NCBI RefSeq assembly: GCF_018446385.1
Contig: NC_055996.1
Span: 17,843,317-17,907,316 of the forward strand
DNA: 64,000 nt
Source: Zingiber officinale
Lineage: Eukaryota; Streptophyta; Magnoliopsida; Zingiberales; Zingiberaceae
Direction: 5' to 3'
How positions within the stretch are numbered: the first letter of the stretch is position 1; every line of letters begins with the position of its first letter. Positions 44,600 to 55,336 of the stretch are shown in pieces. Under the pieces are notes generated by a model. It saw nothing but the letters and a program-made list of their open reading frames with translations. It was not told the DNA's origin and searched no databases. A program made the position numbers and the translations under genes.

Positions 44600-45175
44600 T
44601 TAAGTCACGTTATTTACGACGAGATCATTCACATCCCATTCCAATGAACCAGGACTATCAAGTGTGCCGTTGCTCCCTCTGTTGTCGCTCCTCCATCCCC
44701 CTCGACACCCGCCCTATCCGTCAGTCCGACCTTTGCGCCGTTAGCCTCTATTGGCGCAAGCGTGGCCCCACCGAGAGCACAGAGTTTTCCTTCACCCGCT
44801 TCCTCACTCACCCCCTTCCTCGTTGGCTTCCGTAGTTGGGCACTCTTCGTCGACTGTGATTTCCTCTTCCTTGTCAACGCCGCCGATCTCCACCATGAAT
44901 ACGCCCCCGTAAAATCCACCAAATTGGATGGCGCCATTTAGACTGTGTATGCCCGCAAGAACTGGTCCTCCCTCTCGTCCTCTACAACTGCGGCCACCCG
45001 AAGAACATCGCTGCCCTCACTCCCGAGGTCGTCAGCACCTAGACCGGCGCCTTCCTCCATTGATATCGGTGAGATTTCCTTCGTCTGGAACTTCCTGGTC
45101 AGGCACAACAAGGTCGATCCCACCGACCGCGAGGACACCGCACCCAGGGCCATGGTGGAAGTCTATTGTGTATCC
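44600..45175 (+). pseudogene. Sugar-transferase-like pseudogene (nucleotide-diphospho-sugar transferase family)
   Basis: Three frames together give recognisable pieces in order. They are SSIPLDTRPIRQSDLCAVSL with YWRKRGPTESTEFSFTRFL, then WALFVDCDFLFLVNAADL with HHEYAPVKSTKLDGAI, then LVLYNCGHPKNIAALTPEVV and EISFVWNFLVRHNKVDPTD. These resemble a plant family of predicted Golgi-type glycosyltransferases in which a DCD motif binds the nucleotide-sugar metal. There are several frameshifts and stops (TAG near 44834, 44939 and 45042). No introns interrupt it and the GC content stands out from the AT-rich flanks, so it may be a processed or transposon-carried copy. Function of the parent gene is not certain. 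Confidence 0.6.
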
Positions 45176-45763
45176 TCTGTGGTGCAAAAAGGGAAATAAA
45201 CACACTATAAAGTATAAACACGCTTTTAACTTTATCAGTTGGCAAATAAATATACACTTCAAATTGAATACCCGAATGCGTATCCTTTGGTTGGTGGATT
45301 TCTATAAGCACACATCATATTGAGGGCAAAAGTGAAAAAAAAAAAAATCCTTATTTTTTGAAACTATCAAACGAATGTCCCATTTTAATTTTTTTATCAA
45401 AGGATAACTTCACTCCCCCGTAACTCATGTGTAATTACCCAATTGCCCTCTAAAATTTTAGACTGCAAATAGTGTACCACAAAACTGAAATTATAGAAAC
45501 TCATCACCAAAACAGAACAAAGGCACACATTATATTGATTTGAATGATTGATATGTGCAATCACAGATAAGCTACACTGACGAGAGTGTCGGACAAGCTA
45601 AGATCAGATATCCATCACAAAAGAGGAACAAGATTACCTAATTCTGGAGTATTCGCCAACATGATGTCTTTAGCTAGTTTACTACAAGCAATTGAAGCTT
45701 CCCCAAACAGTGAGTTGGGAACGATCATCGTCTTTAAAACAAGCAATGTGCAAAGCTCGATTT
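45176..45763. other. Spacer and 3' flank of the GIL1-like gene
   Basis: No gene is visible. The part next to 45763 is expected to be the 3' UTR of the minus-strand GIL1-like gene. Confidence 0.45.
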
Positions 45764-47032
45764 TCATTCAGCACACTGCACACCAGTAAGGTACACAAGA
45801 GATTGTATGACACTACCACCAATCATAAAACCTGGCATGACCATAAGCCCAACTTGAGGCTTCGGTCCCCCCTCGGATACAACTATGTTCTTCACCACAC
45901 TTTCCATGTAGACTTCTGAAAACTCGGCGCCTTTGTTCACCTGGAAAACCTTGACTTTGGGATCAAATGAATGAGCTAACCTGTGCAGTAGCCATATTGC
46001 CTTGGCCAACTTAAGAAAAGCCTGGTAGAAAGGTGTCCTAGGGTGCCCACCATTCAGTACATGATTCCTCTGGTCCAGGTTACCAAAAAAAGAAGCTTCC
46101 ATCTTTGGGTGCACAAGCAGGAGGTACTTTTCCCGTGAAAATTTGCCAAAAACTGAATCTGGGCTTTGGCTGAGTATATCCAGAGGATCCATCGCTCGCA
46201 CCGCGAGAAACTGGTGGAAAAATCCTTCAGGAGAAACTGTAGTATCAGATAGTTCCATGGAGAAGTTCTCTTCCTGGAACCCACAGAACATTTTCTGACA
46301 AATGTGAGATTCAAATGCAAACTTCTTATGAGCCCTTTTCGAATATACCAGTCCAGGTTCGATTGCATTAGCTGCAGCATCAAGATCCCACCCTGCGGCT
46401 TTCATCATATTAATAAGTGGTTTTGAGAAATCATGGATTGATTTATAAGCAGCATCCACAGAAGACGAGAAAAGACTAGTAGTCAACTCAATGGAAAAGA
46501 AATTATTCTTCTCCATAAAGCTCTCTGATTCCTTGGAAAGTAAACCTCTCTTCTTAAGTTTCTTCTCTAGTTTCAACTTCCTCTGGTTTGACTCTTGGAT
46601 TTCTTGTTGTATTTGGACAATCTCAGAGTCTCTTGCTTGAATCTTGGACTCAAATTTCTTCACCATGATTTCATAGGTTTTTAGCAGCCCTTGCTGTTCT
46701 TGGATTTCTGCAAGAAGAGATGAATCTTTGGGTGTTGCTGACATGAGCTTAGGGTTTTTCTCCCTATATGAATGTTTGAGTTCTGATAGCTTCATCAGTT
46801 CCTCAATAACTAGTTTATCAGCAACCTGGATCTTGTCTGGATCATAAGGAGTATGAGCATCCTGGAGTTGGATGTATGCTGCTTTCAAAGAGGAAATGTT
46901 GTTGAAGATCTTTGATATTAGTGCATCCATAGATTCATTGTTTTGGTTTGAAGTCTCCTCCACTGGTTGTGGATAAACCTTCTGGTTGTTGTTATCATGA
47001 CTTTCTGCTTCCTTGAGACTGTTCCGTAGCAT
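45764..47032 (-). CDS. GRAVITROPIC IN THE LIGHT 1-like protein (DUF641)
   Basis: A plant-specific DUF641 protein. The family founder GIL1 acts downstream of phytochrome to randomise hypocotyl growth in light, and a relative (IRKI) interacts with a receptor kinase. A direct biochemical activity is not known. With the ATG at 47032 the protein has 422 residues (MLRNSLKEAES onward), matching the shorter DUF641 members. The N-terminal DUF641 core (MDALISKIFNNISSLKAAYI, then QLQDAHTPYDPDKIQ) is followed by a coiled coil (about residues 110-185). The conserved C-terminal half contains MMKAAGWDLDAAANAIEP, HKKFAFESHICQKMFCGF and FSREKYLLLVHPKMEASFFG, and ends VGLMVMPGFMIGGSVIQ. The coding part is one exon. 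The frame stays open 30 codons further upstream, but that stretch looks like intron or 5' UTR sequence. No damage is seen. Confidence 0.9.
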   Translation of the reverse strand: MLRNSLKEAESHDNNNQKVYPQPVEETSNQNNESMDALISKIFNNISSLKAAYIQLQDAHTPYDPDKIQVADKLVIEELMKLSELKHSYREKNPKLMSATPKDSSLLAEIQEQQGLLKTYEIMVKKFESKIQARDSEIVQIQQEIQESNQRKLKLEKKLKKRGLLSKESESFMEKNNFFSIELTTSLFSSSVDAAYKSIHDFSKPLINMMKAAGWDLDAAANAIEPGLVYSKRAHKKFAFESHICQKMFCGFQEENFSMELSDTTVSPEGFFHQFLAVRAMDPLDILSQSPDSVFGKFSREKYLLLVHPKMEASFFGNLDQRNHVLNGGHPRTPFYQAFLKLAKAIWLLHRLAHSFDPKVKVFQVNKGAEFSEVYMESVVKNIVVSEGGPKPQVGLMVMPGFMIGGSVIQSLVYLTGVQCAE

Positions 47033-48530
47033 GGCTTTCTTGATCAAAGTAGCAACTCTAATGTTTCTATGGATAGCCAACCAATCCAACAAGTATAATT
47101 TGAATGAGAAACTTCTGTACAATTTTCATGAGAAATGAGTTATAACTCAATATAATTTCAAACTACAAATCGCAGGTTCCCCCAGTTGAAGATGGTATTT
47201 AGAATGTAAGTAACATGTCCAAGAAGAGAACTTATTTGACAAACTTCATAGATTACATAATTAACCTTGTTTTAGTGTCATTGATGCAGTATATGCATCA
47301 CAATTGTTCATCCATAATGTGATTAAAAAGCATAATCACCAAACAAGGTGGCATTCATGATATGGATCATAAAGATTTAAAAGAATTCATTTAATCTCAT
47401 AACAACCAACTGACATTTCTTACAACACTACTGAGGACATTATGGAAAATAAAGAAGATGCAAGCCAGAAGCAACAATGAATTGAGTATGCGTGCACCAT
47501 TGGAAAGTGGACAAGAGAAATTGATCTACGAAGTAAGCATCTCCAAACTGAAAGCTTGACACTTGTCCAAGTTTCTTCTTATTCAAAGTTCAAGTTGTAG
47601 TAGATCAAATGCAAAACTAAATGGTTACACTAGTCTACTACTCCCCGATAACAAAATGCTAGCAACCAAAATTTTTGCTGCATAATGATGAACCAACATT
47701 TTAAGGGAAAATATTCAACATGAGGATACATAGAAGTATGATTCTGAATGCTGATTATATGTTTCTTTGGTGTAGTTCTATAGATTCATGCATAAAAAAT
47801 TATCACCGAATTGAATAAAATGCTGTCATCACGAATGAACAGAAATGAAGACGTACGAATGGTACACCAAGGTCTTCACTCAGCCTCCAAGGGAGGCATC
47901 ATATCTGAATAAGGATGAGACCGAGTTAACAATAAAACAGGGCGAAACCTGGAAAAAAAAATGCATATTCTGAAACACACATTACGCAGGTGAAATCCTT
48001 GTTTTTTTGGATCGAGAAAGCACATTGAAAAATAATCGTAACATCGACCAACAGGGACATGAACTTCACAAGTCGCAGTAGCACACAGATGTCAATCATA
48101 GAACAAAGGGAAAAACCATGTCCTTCCATAGATCACTAACTCGACGCAAGGTACTGATTTGAATCCAGAACTGCATGAGACTTTGAATACAACTACAAGG
48201 AATCCACTAAGGGGACTTCTAAATAGAAATTTCTTCCTTTTATTCTGAATAATCAACACGAGCTATCAGAATCCGGGCAAAAACATAAAAATAACAAGTT
48301 CAAGCACACCGAATTCAAAGAAATATGAACTAATAAGCTCTTCGCCTACTCCTGATTTATGACACCGAGTAGAAACCAGAAACCCTAAGAAAGAGAGAAA
48401 GAAAGAATGGGGAGAGTTCTCCTACCGTTATGACACGATCTCGCTGCGAGTCGATCGTTCGGCGAAAGGGGATCCGAGGAAAATGCTAGCAATTGCTCAC
48501 TTTACTCTCTCTTTTGCTTCCACGGCCGAC
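47033..48530 (-). other. 5' UTR exon and long leader intron of the GIL1-like gene
   Basis: A GC-richer non-coding exon at about 48426-48530 ends on the minus strand in ATAACG/GTAGGAG, a good donor at 48425. The sequence down to about 47043 has no coding frame. Candidate acceptors are ATTAG/AG and TCAAG/AA just before the ATG. A leader intron of about 1.4 kb is therefore inferred; the acceptor is not decided. Confidence 0.5.
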
Positions 48531-49547
48531 TAATAATTTGAAGAAATTTCATTTTGATCCCTGTAGTTTACTTTGGAGCTTTTTTATTTAATCCATTTAT
48601 AGTAAAAGTCCTAGGTGATTATCTTAGTCCATCTCTAAATTATTATGTGAAGAAAATTTATAATCGACTATTAAGTAAATAAAAAATAAGAGAAGTTTTT
48701 CTCTTAGTACATCGAAAATTAATCCCTGCAAATCAATAGAGGAAAAGAAGAAAAAAAAAAGACAATATCCATAATTTACCTAAGCGTGTGAATCAGTTCA
48801 TTATTATTCATTTCATAAACGTTTTAAAATACCTAAATTGGGTAGCAAATTTTTAAAATATTCTTTCTATTTTTTCTTTTATGTCTAACTTCATTAGAAA
48901 TTGATTGACGAATTATGTCTATTTTCATTAGAAATTGATTGACGAATTTAAAACTTTGAATCACTTTAAATTAAATGGTCAATTTATAACCCATCATCAA
49001 CTGATGGGAAAATTTTTTCTCTAAAAATATATATCATAGAAACTTGTTCTTTACATGATGGTAAAAGATGAATACGTTTACCCTCAGCACTCTCGTCAAT
49101 CCGTCCCAAGATCAATACGGAGGAGGTAAATTACGAATGTCTACTAGCCTTTAGAATAATGACTAACACATAAGAGAGGTATTTATCTCGATTTTACCGA
49201 TTCGAACCCTAGACTTCATGATGATAATACTTCATACGTTAATTACTAGACCCATCCTAAAATCACTAGACTCGTTCAAGAGGAAAAAAAAAAATTGATC
49301 CTTACATGTCAATAGAAGAGTAAGAAAATAACATCCATAATTTATTGAAGCACGTGAGCCACTTTCACTATTATCCATTTTATATTATTTTAAATTACCT
49401 AAATTGGGTAGTATAATTTTAAAATATTCCTTCTATTTTCTTTAGGTATATTTTCCTTACAATTTGACGAATAAATTTGGAAAACTCTTAAAATCTCTCT
49501 GAATCATTTCAAATCAAAATCAATGTACTTCTAAAAATTTCATTAAT
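48531..49547. other. AT-rich spacer with internal direct duplication
   Basis: 48717-48895 and 49289-49445 are diverged copies (shared TACCTAAATTGGGTAG, TTTTAAAATATTC). A 30-bp unit (CATTAGAAATTGATTGACGA) is tandemly repeated at 48891-48950. 49060-49265 resembles a SINE-like or LINE 3' relic (ATTCGAACCCTAGAC motif). Confidence 0.5.
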
Positions 49548-49555
49548 ATATCTAT

Positions 49556-50013
49556 TAGGGGTAGTAATTCTAGTGGATGAAAAAAAAAATCTATAAAAAA
49601 TCTCAACCCAAACTTGAATACAATCTGAAACCCCTAAACTCGAAATCGAACCCGACCAATCTGAAACCGACCTAAATAACCTAAAAACTCAAATAACTAG
49701 ATAAAAATGAGTTTTTTTTTTTTGGCTATTTTCTCTCTGATTCTTCATTTTATCTTAATCCTCCATCATTATCATACTAACATTGATATTGATATATATA
49801 TAAATATCTTAAATTTTAAAATAAAATTTTATTTAACCCTAAAAAATCCATTAAAATCTAAATTCGAATCAATCCAACCCAACCCGAAAATTTCTAATCC
49901 GAAAACCCTCCAATCTAAACCCGACTGGAACCCTAAAATCCCAACCTAAACTTGATTTTTTTCAGGTCGACTCAAATTGTGTCGTCGGGCCAGGTTCATT
50001 TTCGACATACCTA
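49556..50013. mobile_element. hAT-type MITE copy 3 (458 bp)
   Basis: A perfect 8-bp duplication ATATCTAT lies at 49548-49555 and 50014-50021. The ends (TAGGGGTAGTAATT, CGACATACCTA) are more diverged than in copies 1 and 2. The interior is collinear with both. Confidence 0.8.
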
Positions 50014-50044
50014 ATATCTATGTTCTTATATTTGAATTCGATAG

Positions 50045-51359
50045 TGTAGGATCGAAAAACACTAGAGAGAGGTGAATAATGCTCATGGCTTTTTCACTTT
50101 TTTCGTTAAAACTATCGAAGAATCACATCAGAAAGAAAGAGTTAAGCAAAGAATAAAGAAGACAATACTAACACATTTGGTTTTACTTGGTTCGAAGTCT
50201 ATGGCGACTCCTACTTCAAGACATGCGATCGACGATCGCTTTCATTGGGTAATTCACTAGTAATTCTATAATTACAAAGAAACTTCGATTACATGTAATG
50301 AAATGAAATTAATAGTAAAGAGAGAATTTTACCGACAACTCAAAAAGAATAGAAGCTTTGGCGTTTGTCGTCGGATCATCATTCGAGCATCTTGGAGAGC
50401 TTTTCGGAACAACCCACAAGCACGGAAGTCTTATGAAAAGTTGTGTTTGAAGTGTTGGTAGAACACTCCTTTTATAACCTTGTCCGGGCCATTAGACCGG
50501 TCCCGAGTGCTCCCATCAAGCTGACATGGGGCGTGACCTCAGCAAAGCTCTATCCATCGAAGTTTATCCATCTCTGGGTGCTTGGACCTGTCTAGGCATC
50601 TGGACTGTGACGTGTGTTGGCCAATCAATAAACCCCACCTCAACTGCACTTGGGTGCCTGGGTTTGGCCTAGTCTGAGCGCCTAGACGTCCGGGTGCCTA
50701 GACCCAATCCGGGCGCTTGGACGTCCAAGTGCCTGGATCCAGTCCAGGTGTCTGGATGCCCATTTTCTAGCCAATCTTCTAGTTTATATTTTATGCACCA
50801 TAAAGTTAACACAACAAGTAAAATATATCATTTTGAATGAATTTGACAGTCTTGGTACTATTCGGTTCTAACTTTCAGATTTCAACAAAACCCTATGTTG
50901 AATCGACGTCTACTGTCCCTTCAACGGGGAACGCCTCCTCATCTATTCCTCTTAGAAGAGTTTACCTAATGTCAAACCGGTCCTTCAGACCATTTGGAAT
51001 TTTGTTCAGCATCCAAGACTTCAGGACTTTCCATTGGATGTTTGATCCCCGACCTGTCCAGTCTTCTGCCCGGTATCCGTGACCTCCAAGATTTTCACAT
51101 ACTATCCTCGACTAGTTGGGTTTCCACCCGATGCCCTCAACCTGCTAAGACTTCTGTCCAGTCTCTCAGACCAGGACTTTTTTGCTTAGTCACAACTAGG
51201 GCTTTCCACCTTCCTAGTATTCACTTTTACATTGCCTAAACTCACTTAGGACTTTCGGCACATTCAGTCAGACTTATTAGAACCACAATAACCCTTAACT
51301 TTGAGTCATTGCCATTATCAAAACTTGGGTTTGATCATTTGGTGCTTCCTACACCAACA
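50045..51359 (-). repeat. 3' LTR of element E
   Basis: Matches 61124-61586 over its 3' portion (AGCTTTTTCACGTTTTTCG-like, CGTTAAAACTATC, GGAGAGCTTTTCGGAA). It contains stems such as CATCCAA/TTGGATG (about 51009-51041) and ACTAGG/CCTAGT (about 51196-51220). Confidence 0.85.
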
Positions 51360-51372
51360 ATCTCCCCCTTTT

Positions 51373-52849
51373 TTATTATGACAACACAATTCAAAGTTAA
51401 GTAAAATATAACTAGTTAAAAATAACTAAAGACATATATAAGTAAGAATTTTCAACTATCTTTTTTCAAAGTTAAAATTTCTAAGTATAGAAATAGAACT
51501 TAGAAAAGGTTCATGCTTTCAAAGTCAAAATTTCTAAGTTAAAATTTTCCAAATTTTTTTTAACTTTAAGCTCCCTTGGAAGACGACACTTCTTTTCTTT
51601 TTGAAAAATTTTAACTTTTGAAAACTAGCAACTTAACTTTTAATATTTCTCTTCCCTATGACATATATTAAAAATAATTTATAAAAGAAATGTAAAGAAC
51701 TCCCCCTCAATTGATGTCTTAGTTAAAAAGGGATTTGAAAAACTAAAAATTTTGAAGATACAAGTGCTTAGATAATTGTTTTGTTAAAAAGAAAAAAATT
51801 ACAAAAATAAAAAATTAGGTAAAGTTAGTAGCATGAGTACAACTTTAGAGTCCAAGCATAAATATAATTTGAAAAAATTAATTAGGTTTTGAAAACTTAA
51901 TTTGATTTTAAAAAATTATTTTTGTTAAGAATTAATCAATTTAAGTTTTAAAAATTAATTAAAGTTTTAAAAATTAATTAAAGTTTTAAAAATTAATTTA
52001 ATTTTTAATAGTTTACTTACAGTTTTGAAAATTAATTTAAGTTTTAAAAATTAAATTAAGTTTTGAAAATTTACTTAAAATTTTAAAAATTAATTTAAGT
52101 TTTGAAAATTAATTAAACTTTTGAAAATTTACTTAAAATTTTAAAAATTAGTTTAAGTTTTAAAAATTAATTAAAGTTGAAATTTGGAAAAAATAATTAA
52201 ATTTGAATTTTTGAGAAATATTTAAATTTAAATTTTGAAAAAAAAATAAATTTAAATTTTAAAAAATATTTAAGTTTGAATTAGATCAATTGAATTAATT
52301 TGATTTTAGGTTAGATTGAGTAAATTGATTAATTAAATTAATTAGTTTGAGTTAGGTTAAGTAACCGATTAGTTTGAGTTAGTTTAAGTAAATTAATAGA
52401 TTAGTTTGAGTTAGGTTAAGTAAGTCTAACTTGATTAATCCTAACATCTCACTTATTTCTAGATTTTCAATCAGGGAACTTATAAGTTTTTGTGAGATGT
52501 TGATTTTTTTTATCTTCAATTTAAATTGATATCTAAGAATTGATTTATATTTGAGTTAGACTTAGGTTTAATAATTAGTCAATTAAATATCCATTTTGAT
52601 AATCGGCTTTCATGCTGAGGCAAGACACAGGGGTCTTCTTAGGTATCGGAGCAACTATTATTTCTAGACAAAACCTTTTAAGAAAATTGAATATTTAATT
52701 GTCTTTCTAAAAATCTTTGGTCTAACTAGTCAAATGTTAATCAAGCCTAAGTTCTTATCTAACCATCCTAATCTAGGCAGAAGTAAGGAAAGTAGTAAAT
52801 CAAGCAATCAAGCAAATCTATCTAACAATAAAGATGATCTTTCTATTGA
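51373..52849 (-). other. AT-rich 3' interior of element E
   Basis: There is no pol. From 51900 to 52200 it is a degenerate tandem of TTAAGTTTTAAAAATTAAT-like units. Further repeats of TTAGTTTGAGTTAGGTTAAG occur near 52340-52430. Confidence 0.6.
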
Positions 52850-54166
52850 CTTCTCCTTAATCATAACCTCGATAAAGTCTATTAAGGTAATGGATTTGAT
52901 CCTTAGGGATCTAATATTGATTAGGTCTAACTTAATTAGTCAAGTTAGACTTAGGGACCCATGCTTGGACTATATTTATGTTGGTTAGATTTACTAAAGA
53001 TAAGTAAGATCTGAATCGATGTTTAGCCTTGTATCCGATTCTAGATTGGTTGTATATGATCATTTGTTTTCCAAGAATCAAATTAAGGTTCTTAGAATCC
53101 ACCCAAAGTGAATCATTCCAATGCGTCCTTAAGTTCTTTGACTTGAGTTTTCAAATTGGAATTTTCTTCCTCAAGTTGTTGGACTTGAGTTGAACTTTTA
53201 CTTTGAATTGGTTTAGTCAAAGAACTTGGGTTAGTTTATTCCTTAAGGGATTTTACCTCCTTTTGGAGTGACTTGACCTGGATATTAAACTTAACTAATT
53301 TGCGCATCAAACTAATTTATTAAACTATACAACTTATCTACTAGAGGAGAACTTACAATGTTGTTTGACCCTTCGAAAATAGATACAGATCCATAGCTTA
53401 ACTCAAATTTGATTTTAGATTAGGTCTTAAACCTGGTCTCAGATTCAGTTTCGGCAATGTGAGCTTGTACCAGTAGAGTAAGGAATCTTGCTTGAGCTTG
53501 TTCTTTTCTTCAGAGTCTTATGACAACTCGGACCAAGTTGCTTTCAGGGTTAAAATTTTCTTTGCTTCTTTAGCAATTTTTGAACTAGGCTGATTTGTTT
53601 GGAGATGATCTCCTTGTCATCTTCTAAGTCTAATTTGAATTTGGGTTTGGGTCAAAATTTAGGTTTCGACTTCTTAGTCTTGAATTTTCCTACAAGCAAG
53701 CCAATTCCTTTCTCGGCAGAGCATGCATTAGTCTGTTCGTGAAATTCAAATTTAAAAAATAGCTTATCTAGCCTAATATATTAAAGATATTTAGAAACCT
53801 TGTAAACATCTACCATAGATTCTCATAACGTGTTCCTTGGAAATACGTTAAGGGCATACCTTATAATATTGTGATTCTCCAGTTTCTAATCGATCGCATG
53901 TAGTCCGTTGAGGAGATCTTGGATTCTGGCATGAGGCTAGCTTACTGATTCTTCTTCCTATATTTTTATGTTATACAATTTATTTAAAATAAAATCTCTT
54001 TTTGATACCGTAGTGTCGAAAGTTTTTTTGTGCAGTTCGATCAATTTTTCCCACAATTACTTGGCATTGTTGAAAGGACCGACCCTGTTGAACTTTTCTT
54101 TAGTTAAGCTACACTAGATGGTCTGAGTTATCTTTGCATCTGCCTTAATCTTTTTCATCATGTGTC

Positions 54167-55323
54167 TGATGGATCGAAAGCGCTAGAGGGGGAGGGGGGG
54201 TGAATAGCGCTCGTGGCTATTTTAACGATTTAAAACACAGAATAAAAACACAGCGGAAAGTAAACACAAACACACAGAGACGCAGATGTTTTACTTCGTT
54301 CGGAGCCTATGGCGACTCCTACGCGAAGGACCGCTTTCGGTGGGCAACAACTATATATCGGAAAGATTACAATTTGAATTACAATTAATGCAATAAGTAA
54401 ACTAATACCGACAACAAAAGATCGAAGAGTCTGAGCTTCGGGTTCTCGACGTCGAGTAGTAGCACTTCAAGGTCGTCTCGTTGGCAGCACTTCACAGAAG
54501 AAATCTTAGAATGTGTTGTTCTTTGGTTGCACCCTCGACCCTCTTTTTATATGACATTCCGGGCGCCTGGATCCCTTCCGGGCGCCTGGAGTGTGACGTG
54601 GTCAACCAACCAGGATGCTCCACTTGGCGAAGTCGTGGCAGGGATAAAACTTGGTCCCGGGCGCCCGGACCTGTTCCGGGCGCCCGGATCCATCCCGGGC
54701 GCCCGGACCACCTTTTTCCAGCAGGTTCCTCACCTGAAAAACAAGGTTAGTCCGAGCAAATACCCTGCAAGACAGTGTTAGAATCTGATAAAACACAGTA
54801 AGGAATAACTGACAGTCTTCGGACTGTCCGAGTCTGACTTCGGATTCCCAACCGGAAACCCTAGGTCGACCCGACGCCTACTGTTCCCTCTACGGGGAAC
54901 GCGTCCTCACCTACTTCCCTCAAGAGAGATTACCTGATGCCAGTCCGGTCCTCCAGACCGACTGGACTTTTCGCCTAGGGTTACCACCCCTAGGACCTAG
55001 GGTTACCGCCCCCTAGGGTTTTTCTCCACCTAGGGTTACCGCCCCCTAGGACATAAGGTTGCCGCCCCTTAGGGTTTTCCCTCACCTAGGGTTACCGCCC
55101 CCTAGGACCTAAGGTTGCCGCCCCTTAGGGTTTTCCTCCACCTAGGGTTACCGCCCCCTAGGACCTAAGGTTACCACCCCTTAGGATTTTCCCTTTGCCT
55201 AACCGCAGCTAGGACTTTCCTGAAACACTTATTCAGCACGTTAGATCACCACAAACCTTAACTTTGAATCCTTTGCCATTATCAAAACTCAGGTTCGATC
55301 GTTGGATACTCCCCGCATCAACA
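54167..55323 (-). repeat. 3' LTR of element D
   Basis: 1157 bp. It includes the stem repeat block 54972-55190 and several GGGCGCC(C/T)GG motifs (54560-54710). It is very similar to 59413-60615. Confidence 0.9.
54972..55190 (-). repeat. CCTAGG / CCTAAGG stem minisatellite in the D LTR
   Basis: Units alternate between a CCTAGG, then GTTACCGCCC, then CCTAGG hairpin and a CCTAAGG, then TTGCCGCC, then CCTTAGG hairpin, joined by GTTTTCC spacers. The counterpart in the other LTR is 60242-60483 with a different unit count. Confidence 0.8.
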
Positions 55324-55336
55324 ATCTCCCCCTTTT

